Source of the DNA: Mytilus galloprovincialis
Taxonomy: Eukaryota; Mollusca; Bivalvia; Mytilida; Mytilidae
Assembly (NCBI RefSeq): GCF_965363235.1
Contig: NC_134848.1
Coordinates: forward strand, 61,962,181-62,026,180
Reading direction: 5' to 3'
Length of the DNA: 64,000 bases
Positions 48,700 through 61,100 of the stretch are shown one piece after another. The notes under the pieces were generated by a model. It was not told the DNA's origin. It made no database searches and saw only the letters and a program-made list of their open reading frames with translations. How positions within the stretch are numbered: the first letter of the stretch is position 1; each line of letters starts with the position of its first letter. A program made the translations under genes and the position numbers.

Positions 48700-49000
48700 G
48701 AATCGGAATTCGTTTAAGCTAAGTTTCACTGTGCGTATTGCCGTGTGTTTGTGCCTGTCACAAGTCAGAAGCATTTAGACTGCATTAATGTCTATTTCTT
48801 AAATTTTGGTTCATTTATTTGTTTCGAAGTTGAATGTGGTGTACATTTTCACTGTACACATTTGTTCAGGTGCCAATCATCTGAAATATGATTTTCACGC
48901 TGTGTGAAAGACACATTGGCCTTGTGTTGGTTTCTGGTTTCTGCTCTATGGTCTACTTGTTGTCTCTTTGACACATTTCCAATTTCAACTTAAACTATTT
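48700..49000 (+). repeat. Diverged CGCCTGTCCCAAGTCAGGAG-family copy
   Basis: Blocks such as GTGCCTGTCACAAGTCAGAA, TTCGAAGTTGAATGTGGTG and TTGTCTCTTTGACACATTTC follow the family order with heavy divergence. It ends shortly before the first SRCR-gene exon. Confidence 0.5.
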
Positions 49001-49144
49001 TAATGAACAAACGAATCTTTTTGTATAGTACAGTAAAATCATAGGGTGTAAAACTTCAAATTTGAGAGTGTGTTTTTTTTTTTTAGATCTGTAATATATA
49101 GATATTGTATGTATATCTTAATGATTTAATTCTTATATCTACAG

Positions 49145-52100
49145 ATGAGTTGCGTCTTTCTGAACGTAATATCTGCATTTTGGTTTTTTGATAATGGTAA
49201 GTAAGAATAACCTTCTAAGTAGATCGTAAAACACTTAATTTACAGGAATTACAATAACAATTATTTGCTTTGTTAACTCAGTTTTTAGAATTCATTTCAA
49301 TATAAAAATCAGAAATGTATGGTTGCCATACTGGGCACTAACCACAGAGCGGAAGGTATGTGAGTATGAGCATTTTAACCATATCCGTTTGTTTCTGTTT
49401 ATGGTAGAAAGCTTTTAAAGAGAGACAAAAAATATCAAAAGAATATTTAATCTCATGTCGAGAATATTATACTAACAACGCCACGGCTAACAAATAAGAA
49501 GACAAAGAACAACTCTTCTAAAGACTGAGCGACATGATTACAACCAGGTGCTCTCATATACTCCGAAAGAGTAAGCAGATTATGCTCCAAATGTGGCATC
49601 CGTCATGTTGCTTTAAGATGAACACTTATTGAGTATCATGAAAAGATTAAGGTATCTTTTAAGAGTTGTGTGTGTAGCTCAATTTGAAGCGCTGTTGACG
49701 TTTTGGAGGACATGTTTTGCTACATTTTATTTATTTGTTTATCTATTTGCCAAAATGTTATTGAATAGTGATTAAAACATGAATGAACTGAGGGTTGACC
49801 TGGTAAATTAAGCCATTTATGGAGCAAACCTGAATTGGAAAGCTTCCGAATTGCATCTTGGTGGAGTCTTGAAACACATAAACAAGCAGATATATCGCTT
49901 CGAATGTGCCCAAACTATAACTCTCAAAGCACTTTCTATTTGTATTGGAGTTTCTGTAGATTTGATTAAAATTTATTCCGAGTTAATATGGGGACGAAGT
50001 CCCCTATTACAGTAGAAAATTCAATAAAAAGAAAAAAAAAAAAAAAATCGGGAAAATTTCCCGAATTTTTCATTGTACTAATGAACTCAAAATCGTTCAA
50101 TTTTTTTTTTGTCGCGTTTTTTAATTTCCGGATCTGCGCAGAACACATAACTCTACTTCCTTCTTCCGGTCTTGTTGTCGTGAGACTTTGATTAGTCTAG
50201 TAAAATATAGGAACTCAAGGAACACAATACCAATATTTCATTTTTAATCATTCTTTGTCTTTGGTATGAATAAACGTTACCTGATGCCTTGCGTTTCTTT
50301 GTTTACTTTGAACATGACGTCATAACTTAAATAACGTCACAAGTAAAATCCCTAACAACAGAACCAAAATCGGAAACGTTACGGTATTTCCGTTTCTTTT
50401 TTTTAACAAATATTTAAGTTACAAAAAAAATAATTTAAACAAACTTCGTCCCCATTCACAGGTAATGCCTGCCTCATATTATTTTTGGTATAGTGAATCT
50501 CAAAATTGAATTTTTTGTTTAAGGTATACGTATCTCTACTGAAGATCCATCAGAAATATCTACAGGTAAGTGATATCATGATTTTCATATCGATATTAAA
50601 ATGTATCTATTTCCATTCTATACATGTATCCATCTACCAAAGTTTTTACTGTAAAATCTAATTAGTGTCACCGGAAGGAAACCATTTGTAGAATGTTATC
50701 CGCTTCTGCTTTTTGTTAGATAATTTCGCTCTTTGTTTGACACTTTTGTTTTTGTCCGTTGCTTTCGGTCTGTTTTGTTTTTTGTCCGATAACTTTGCTT
50801 TCGTCCGACATTTTTGCTTTTCGTCCAACAGTTTTGCTTTCTGTCTGTTGGGTTTGGTCCGTTTTGCTTTTTGTCCGATTATTTTGATTAGTTGATTAGC
50901 TTTCAATTAAAACAGGTTGAATTAATAAAATGATTTAAAAAATTAGATTAAATAAGCTTGTTTTGAGGGGAAACAACACTGTAAACATCCTGTTTTTGGC
51001 AGTGAAAATTAAAAATATATTTGCAGTCACTGTAGCTTTTTTCAGGAAACCGTACCCTGAAGCGTAATTTGTTAAAAAGGTCAGGTAAAACCTATGAATT
51101 TTATACAGTTTGGATTATGGGAAATGTGCCTATATCATGTCTATGGGTATGCATATGACCTGATTTCAGGTTTATTATGGTCAAATTAGGCAATTCCCCC
51201 CATTTTCTCTGTATAGAACTTTTTTTATTATATTAAAGTACACTATATTTGTATTTCATTATTATTAAGAGAACATTCTGATTCCAATGACAACTAGTTT
51301 GATGCAAATATCTTTATTGACCATTCCACCTCTAAGTGACTCTTAGGCATCCATAAACATATGACGTCATAGAAAGAAAAAAACACTGTTGATTGTACCC
51401 TATCAATTTTCATATCACTGACCGTATTTCGCCTTGTTATGACGTTGACAATGCGTTTCCGTAGAGTTTAAGTTATGACGTCAATAAAAGTACAGTTCCT
51501 CAGACTTTTCACGTCATTCACTACAAAAAGATGGTTTAACCCTAAATATTTGATTTGGAATACCTGTAGGAGTTGCAGTATATAAAGAATAACCAACATT
51601 CTCTCGGCAAAGTTTGGTTTTCTACCTGTATCTAAGCCTTGTACAAATAAATTTTTATTTTCCGAAACAATGTATAATGCTTATTCCACATGTATGTGTT
51701 TCCTAGAATAAGTTCAGCGAAATAATTTTTAAGTTCATAATTGCAACACATCATTAAAAATCCGGTAATGACATGCTTTATAACAAACCTTTCTTAAATT
51801 GTCTGTTCATTGATTGTAAAATTAAAAAGAAATTAGGATTGCATCTTCCTCAGGCAAAGCTAATCTTCTTTATGCATTTCCCTTTTGAATGGTTTTACAC
51901 TTATAACTTTTAGGGTCCTATATCGCTTGCTGTTCGGTGTGAGCCTAGGCTCCGTGTCGAAGACCGTTCCTAGACCCTAAATAGTTTACTTTTTTAAATT
52001 GTGACTTGGATGGAGAGTTGTCTCATTGGCACTCATACCACATATTCCGATATCTATTTGACTATCTTTAGGTACTTTTTGGTTATGTAGCTCTTCAAAT

Positions 52101-55100
52101 GTTTCGGTTGTTATGCATCCTCAATTTTCAAAATCCGTCTTTGAGCTTTTCTGATGCAGGTTAATCCAAAAATGTGCGTAGGATGCACGAATTCAACAAA
52201 GTATTGTTTTCATTTTTCCTTTGTTTTTTGATAATGTTGCCCATCATAGTGATGTTATTAGTAATTATAATTTAGATTGTTGACTACATTCCGTATAGTT
52301 ATCAAAAGTACCAGGATTATAATTTTATACGCCAGACGCGCGTTTCGTCTACATAAGACTCATCAGTGACGCTCGGATCAAAACAGTTAAAAAGCCAAAC
52401 AAATACAAAGTTGAAGAGCATTGAGGACCCAAAATTCCAAAAAGTTGTGCCAAATACGGCTAAGGTAATCTACTCCTGGGGTAAGAAAATCCTTAGTTTT
52501 TCGAAAAATTCAAAGTTTTGTAAACAGAAATTTATAAAAATGACCACATAATTGATATTCATGTCAACACCGAAGTGCTGACTACCGGGCTGGTGATACC
52601 CTCGGGGACGAAACGTCCACCAGCAGTGGCATCGACCCAGTGGTGTAAATAGTTATCAAAAGTACCGAATTCATGTCCTATCTTAACGGTAAAGCAAATA
52701 TGTCCATTATTATTTGATTTGCCCATGTTTGTTATGTAATTTAAAATTTTAATTAAATCAATTTAGCAATGCACAACTAATATATCATTTAAGCACGGGG
52801 GCTATGGTAGCCGAGTGGTATAAGTAGTCCTGCTAATGTATCACTAACCTAGCTGTGAGTACTGAGGATGTGAGTTCGAATCGTATAAAAAGTTATCAAA
52901 CACTGTAGTAAGATCTTTGAATATTTCATTTCTCGATACTTAGATTAATATTGTTTTTCAAGGGGCATTAGCTGTCAACTTCATGTTCACTGATTTGACT
53001 CAAATTCTCATATTCAAATTATAACATGCTAAAACGTATATTCAAATTACAAAAAGTCTAAAATAAACAATAAACAATACATAGACACGATGACATGTAT
53101 CAACATTTTAATTTTGTCTAGATGCAATCTTACATTCGAGGTGTCCTCCGAAGACTACCGACAGTCATATAACCCGATATAAACATAAAATCAAATATAA
53201 AAAGATAGAGACAATTGGATTTTGCAAAGTCTGTTTGATTTCCTATTGTAGGTAAAAAGGTATGTTTATCATCGTGCGTGCCTGTATCTTGTGGATCGAA
53301 TCAGTCAACCAAATGGTTCACCTTTTTTTCACTTATAATGTTGACATTCTTTTCTATAGCTGAATACATGTGCAATCCATGTACAACTTAAGGGTTAAAT
53401 CAAAGTTCACACGAATTAGGATTCACTGAGGTCGAATAATTCACTTACAAATGAATAATTCATCAGCGATGTTTCTTAGCTTATTTGGACAGACCAAATT
53501 TGACGCTAAATGCGAATTATTATTCCACTTGTCATTTTCATTATAATAGAACAGAAGAAAAAAAAAAATAATATTTAATAGTTTTTGTCATTTCTCCTAG
53601 CTAACACCAATTCATGAGATTAGTATTTTTTGATACATTGTATTAAAGTCTAAGAAAATATCATATATTTGTAAGATTGCGATGTCAGGAATTGGTAACT
53701 ATTTTTCGTTTGATGTTAATTGTTGTTTGTCGGTCCTCCTCTTCATTATTTTCCTAAGTGCTGTCTGATTTCTGAATATCAATTATATGATATCCCATCT
53801 GTATTATAACTATGTTCTTGTTCTCTTTCTCTGCGAAAAACAAATTTTGAAATTTATTTTTAGATTCTGAGACTACGACTTACGAAATTACGACGTTAGG
53901 GTATGTTACAGTTGGACAATATGGTATGTACAGTTTAATTATAGCGCTTTTCGACTCTCTTCTTTCTTTTTTTTTATTCCGTAAAGTTTAATTATCTATT
54001 TATGGTCACATTATTTTAAAGAACACTATTGTTTCAGAACCTACTAAAATACTATAAAAATCTATTTAAATATTGCATGTTACTATCATAATTTGCATTG
54101 CCTTATTTTCAATATGATGTATCGTGTTTTAAAACGAAAGCAAACTTTTCAACGTAAATCTCACGTCAAAAAATTCACATGAATTTCAACTCAAACAAGA
54201 CATGGAAAATTTTATGTGAATTTCACGTGAATTATGATTCACATGAATCTGAAGTAAAACAAATTCATGTGTATTTCATTTGAACGTTTCAGAAAAAAGC
54301 TTTGTGCTTTTCATGATTTTGATTAGATTTTACAATTTAGAGTTTTTTTTAACTACAGTTAAATTCATGTGAATTTCACTTTAAGATAAGTCACGTGAAT
54401 TTCACTTTAAAAAAAGTCACGTGAATTTCACTTTAAAAAAGTCATGTGATTTTCACGTGAAATTCCCATGAGTTTCACATGTAATTCATGTGAAACTCAC
54501 ATGAACTGATTGCACGTATTAGCTTGTTTGAGGTGACATTCGCATAAATTTCACGTAAGATTCACATTAATTCATGAGTATGAAATCTCGCTATGTATGT
54601 ACAACAGAAGATTAGAAATAGAGGAACGTGTTTCATTTGACTTGAGAAGACAGGATCTTACAACAGAAATCTACTGAAACTATCTTACAAAATATCACAA
54701 GATTATATATAATTAATCGTTTTGCGATTTACAGAATCAGTATATTCTACTGATAAAACTCTATTTTGAATAAACTAACAGATATAAAATGATAAACAAT
54801 TAAATGTGTTAGTCCAGATGTATGGATATATAAAAAAGAAGATGTGGTATGATTGCCAATGAGACAACTATCCACAAGAGACCAAAATGACACAGACATT
54901 AACAACTATAGGACACAGTAAGGCCTTCAACAATGAGCAAAACCCATACCGCAAAGTCAGAAATAAAATGACCCGACATGACAATGTAAAACAATTCAAA
55001 CGAGTAAACTAACGTCCTTATTTGTACGACAACCACTGAATTACAGGCTCCTGGTTATTTAGATATAAGCACACGACATGCAAAACAAATTGGAAATAAA

Positions 55101-58100
55101 AAATTAAGACACAATTACAAACATCGAATGGGTGAATAATTTTAACGATTTTAGTTATATATATGTCTTTAATATATACTTCATCTCTATATAAATCCAC
55201 AAATAGGAGTTCATTTGAATAAGGAAAGTTAAAAACATTTAATGGATTTCCGTAAGTTTAGAGGTTTTAGATACTTAAGTTTTAAATTGCTTTGTTCTGC
55301 TATTTTACCATTTAACCAGTAACTTATCAAACCAAGTCACATGGTAATTTGTTGATACAGGTCATATTCCGATACGCTTAACCGGGGGAAACCGAGGATC
55401 ACTTATGCTTTACATTAACGGAAGATGGGGATATGTCTGTTACAACTCTAATCAATATGCATACCAGTTCAACTCAGTCTGTCGCTATCTTGGATACTCA
55501 TCGTACGTATTGATACTTTTAGACTGCTTATACAACAGGCATTTGTCTTATAGATCTAACGATCATGATTATAAGAATTTTTATCAGATACATTTATACG
55601 CAAGAGCTAATATTAATCAATAGCAATTTATGTGAAAGTATATTCGTATACGTGTTTTTCAACTTGTATTATTTCTGTCCCATATTGCCAAACAATATTT
55701 TCCAAGTTTAAATCTAAAAATTAAAAAAAAAGCGAATGTGATATGATTGCCAATTAGACAACTCTTAACAAAAGACCAAAATGACACAGAAATTAACAAC
55801 TATTAATTACCGTACAGCCTTTAACAAAGTCCAAACCGCATAGTCTGCCATTACAGACTCTGAAATGACAAATGTAAAACAAATAAAACAAGAAAACTAA
55901 CGGCCTAATTTATGTACAAAATAATAAATGCAAAACAAATATGTAACACAGCAGAAAACGATTACCATTGAATTACAGCCTCCTGTCTTTGGACAGGCGC
56001 ATTCAAAAAGTGACGGTGTTAAAGTTGGTTGAACGCACGCCTACCCTCCCCTAACCTGGTTTAGTGGTGTAACAGTACAACATAAAAAACAAACTATACA
56101 AATCAGTTAGTACTCACAGTAACAGACAGCTAGTTCAATGCTAACAGCAATAACTAATAAACTAATAATCAAAATCATTCATGTAAGACTGCAATTTATC
56201 AATCAGTACACATCCAGCATCCAATATAGTCCATTCTTTTTTAGAGCATATAGCGTATCCCAATACTATAAAAGTCAACCAGCTATAGTTAAAGATTTTC
56301 TTTGTCCTGGATATTTCAATAGTAATGGCGTAGACGATTGTACTGGACGCAACTTCGGAAGCAACACTTACTGCAGTTACAAGTTATATATTGAATGTGG
56401 TATGTTAGTGAAATATTTAATGTACTGTTTGTTTCGGTGGTTTCATAAATTTAAATTGAAGTAAAATAACGTGCCTTTTAACGCAAATTGCATAAACTTC
56501 ATTACATGTTTTGTCTATAGAATGATTATGTGTCATTATGTGTTTCCTTGTTTACATAGGTATTTGTTTTTATAGTTATAGTAAGATTATATCACAATGT
56601 TGACTGGTGTACATGTACCAGTATGTATTGCAAGTAGTGAGACTTTAATAAAATATTGAATCTGAATCTGTACCCTAATTTTGGACACCTTTACCTATTA
56701 TGTCTGTTTTGTATTGTAAGAGATTAATTTACCTATACAAGCAGGTTTACATCACCATTTTTGTCGGAATATGGCTGTACCAATCATTAACATTACAGTC
56801 GTTTTCTATTCGCTCAGGTGGTTGGTATAGTCAAACATTTGATTTTGTCAGGTTTAAAGGACTTCCACTTTTTGTTTTTTTATTTTCTTATATCAGAAAA
56901 TGCCTCTACCAAGACAGGAATATGGCAGGTGCATTGCGTTCGTCTAATATGTTTAAATTTTTTAGTATGCAACGTTATAAAGAGCATTCCATTTTGAATT
57001 GGTCTTAGAGTATTTTTGTTATTTTACTTTTTCCTTTGCGATTAAAATTGTGTCATCTGTATTAATCCATCGTGTTTGCATTTTATTAAATTTTTCTTTC
57101 TAGAAACAACGAATATTTATTATCTAGAAATATCATGTGATTTGCATTTACAGATTAAGATAATTTAAATGACTTTTATTTTAGTAAGTGAATTTTTTAT
57201 TCATGAAAAAGAAGGTTAATTTTTTTTGCTCGATAGTTTATCTATAAGTCGAAATACATTATCGACAGTTGCTGATTATAAACCATATCATATAGAACAT
57301 GTTTCGACATAGCACAGTTTCTCGTTTCGATGAAAATGGTAAAATAAAAATGATAACGATTATCTTTTCTTTTAAAACTAGAGGCTCTTAAGAGCCTGTG
57401 TCGCTCACCTTGGTCTATGTGCATATTAATCAAAGGACAGAAGGATTCATGACAAAATTGTGTTTTGGTGATGGTGATTTGTATGTAGATCCTTCTTAAC
57501 TGAACATTCTTGCTTCTTACAATTATCTCAATTTATAATGAACTTGGCCCATTAGTTACAGAGGAAAATATTTTGTTAAAATTTACCAAAATTTACAAAA
57601 TTAAAAAAAATATTAAAAATTAACTATAAAGGGCAATAACTCTTTAAGGGGTCTACTGACCTTTTTGGTCATGTTGACTTATTTGTGGATCTTACTTTGC
57701 TGAACATTATTGCTGTTTACAGTTTATCTCTATCAATAAAATATTCAAGATAATAACCAAAAACAGCAAAATTTCCTTAACAAAAATTTCCAATTCAGGG
57801 GCAGCAACCCAACAACCAGTTGTTGGATTTTAGGGCAGATATATCTTGACTTGCAAAACAAATTAACCCCATGTCTGAATTGCTCTTAATGCTTTGGTTT
57901 CAGAGTTATAAGCCAAAATCTACATTTTACCCATATGTTCTATTTTTAGCCATTGCGGCCATCTTGTTTGGTTTGCAGGGTCACCGCACACATTTTTTAA
58001 ACTAGATACCTCAATGATGATTATGACCAAGTATGGTTAAATTTGGACCAGTAGTTTTAGAGGAGAAGATTTTTGTAAAAGATTGGTAAAAATTAGGAAA

Positions 58101-61100
58101 AATTGGTAAAAAATGACTATAAAGTGCAATAACTCCTTAAGGGGCAACTAACCATTTTAGTCATATTAACTTATTTGTAGAACTTACTTTGCTGAACATT
58201 ATTGCTGTTTGCAGTTTATCTCTATCTATAATAATATTCAAGATTGTAGCCAATAAACGGTATAATTTCCTCAAAATTGAAAATTCAGGGGCAGCAACCC
58301 AACAACCAGTTGTCAGATTCGTCTGAAAATTACAGGGCAGATAGATCTTTACCTGATAAACAATTTTTACCCCCATGTCAGATTTGCTCTAAATGCTTTG
58401 GTTTCAGAGTTATAAGCTAAAATCACATTTTACCCCTATGTTCTATTTTTAGCCATGGCGGCCATCTTGATTGATTGGCCGGGTCACGCCACACGTTTTT
58501 TAAAACTAAATACTCCAATGGTGATTGTGGCCTAGTTTGGTTTAATTTGGCACAGTAGTTTCAGAGGAGAAGATTTTTGTAAAAGCTAACGACGGACGAC
58601 GACGACGGACGCAAAGTGATGAGAAAAGCTCACTTGGCCCTTTGGGCCAGGTGAGCTAATAAATTTTTGTATAAGATAACATGTTGATATTCCTACTATT
58701 ATAATTAAATTAAAGAAATCAGGTGTATGCTTTGACTTTGGTTTTAAACTATACATAATGCAAACAATACTTAACTAAACATATTTGCTTCCAATAGATA
58801 AAGCACATTTCGAGTGTCCGGTTTCTGATAAAATTAAAAGGAAACAAAAACAAAATCTGAACATATCGACATCAAGTTTAGTATGCAAATAATGTCCGTG
58901 TCCTCTTATTTTCTATGTCAGACTCCAGCTCAATAACCACTGAGGAATCAGTCACAACGTCTTTCTATTCCGGTAAGTATTTCAATATAAGGTAATTGTT
59001 TTTTCTTTACTTGTTATATCTAGGTTTAATAATTGTCCTGCAAAAGTAGGAGTAATAAAATATTCTTCAACATTATTATACATTTAGATAAATTTATATC
59101 GAAAACTGTGTTAAGAAATTGATCATATAGCATTCCAAAAATATGTCAGTGTGGTTCACGAGTTGTGGAACAATAGTCACAACATCAAAAGATGTGTTTG
59201 GTCTATATTATCGCCTCTAATTAATCTATTCAATGTGTAATAAAGGATCGGCATAGCTTAACGTATTTATATACTTGTCTTAGATGCATGATTTTTCTAT
59301 TAGTTGTAAGTGGCTTTGAACTAGTTGTCTCTCAGATCTGTTCCTAGTATCTTTTTGTTATCGGGATGAACAAGTACCCGGCCACGTCCGCTTGTATTTT
59401 TTGTCCATCTGATTTTTATAGTTCGTTCTTATGTTGCACTGTTATACCAATGTCCCATGTTAGTGTAAGGGTTGAGATCCCACTTACATGTTAAACCCCG
59501 CCACATTATGTTTGTATGTGCCTGTCCCAAGTCAGGAGCCTGTAATTCAGTGGTTGTCTATTGTTTATGTGTTACATATTTTTTTCGTTGAATTTTTTAT
59601 ATAAATAAGGCTGTTACTCTTCTCGTTTAAATTGTTTTACATTGTCATTTCGGGGCCTTTTATGGCTGACTATGCGGTATTGGATTTGCTCATTGTTAAA
59701 GGTCGTACGGTGACCTATAATTGTTAATTTCTGTGTCATTTTGGTCTCGTGTGGACTGTTGTTTCATTGGCAATCATACCACATCTTTTTTTTTTATATT
59801 TGTACCTACTTCACCTGTTTATGGAATTTACCTTTCCCAACTCATACGAGTTTCAGAAGCTTGCAGCTAGTTCCCAGACTTTTTTTATACGCAATCAGTG
59901 TCTGAGCAGAAAGTTGATGAACCAGCGTTATATGAAAGAACGCCTCGTTCTTTTTCAATGTTCGTCGGAAGATACCAAGACCTTGTTGATCAATATTTCG
60001 TATCAATTTTACAAAAAATACACGATGGCCTAGAAGTTTAGATTCTAGTCACTGACATTGGTTATCATCTTAATTACGTGTTATAGAGTTCTTTAATTTG
60101 TCTTTATAAACTATTACTTTTTCTGTTTCGTCCATGTCTAGGTAACACCCATTTCACGCGGCTCGGTACATAAACATCCCGTCGTTGTGTTATTGTGCTA
60201 TGCTAAATTTTTATATTCCTGTCTTCTGTTTACCTATGTCCTTTCACTTTTCTTTGTTAACATGTATTCAGGTTTTTTTTTACAGAGATTATTACACTGA
60301 CTGCCGTTTTTCACAATTTTACCTATTATTTCTGTCTGTTTTGTTCAATGTTGTCAACTTAATTGAATTTTATGTGACTGCCATACTATTGAGCAGTTTA
60401 GCAAGCTTAAAAAAATGCCAGTAAGGATTTTTTGTTATTTTACTCTTAACGGGTGCTGTTTAAATAGCATTTATAGTAAAGGCGTCCTTGGAACGTGATT
60501 CCTTATCGTAAGATAAGCATAACAAATAGCAGATTCATAGACATTGTGCCTGCTTGAATAACCCTTAATTCGCCATTTCAGAATCTAATGCATTCTGGGT
60601 AAAATTTTCAAAAGTGTTCACAAAAACGTCCTGATTGGTTGAAAATGTCATAAACAATGGAAATTTAACCAATGACATGACATTATTTTCAATTTTGGCT
60701 ACGAACAATGAAATTGCCCATGATGCTTTAGATTTTGATACGGTCCATTGGCACCTCTATTTATAAACTATTGGTACACAATTCCTTTAATTTATGACAT
60801 GACCGAGTGTAAAACATCTATCTGAAGCCGATTCAAAAGACCAGACTGTTTAAAAAAAACCAACATAATCACAAACAATGTACAAAAATGCCCCAAAAAG
60901 AGCAGTAAAAGACATTGTAGATATAAACGTTGAAATATATTTTGTAATCAAATCTTTAAGTTTTGAATATATCAGAACAACACATGTATTTACAATCTTT
61001 ATGTTTTATTTTGTTTTTCAGTAGATACTAGTGGCTCATATACAAGTAAGTTTATACTTGCATATCGAAGTCAAATCTAGCGTTTAGAAAATGTCTTGTA

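Noticed and set aside
50658-50906. Lys/Gln-rich minus-strand frame resembling a basic repeat protein
   Set aside because: Produced by the degenerate TTTTGTCCGATAATTTTGCT array; it is intronic and lacks supporting context.
56700-57008. Plus-strand frame of 102 codons in SRCR intron 5
   Set aside because: Most of it overlaps a diverged dispersed-repeat scrap and it shows no recognisable domain.
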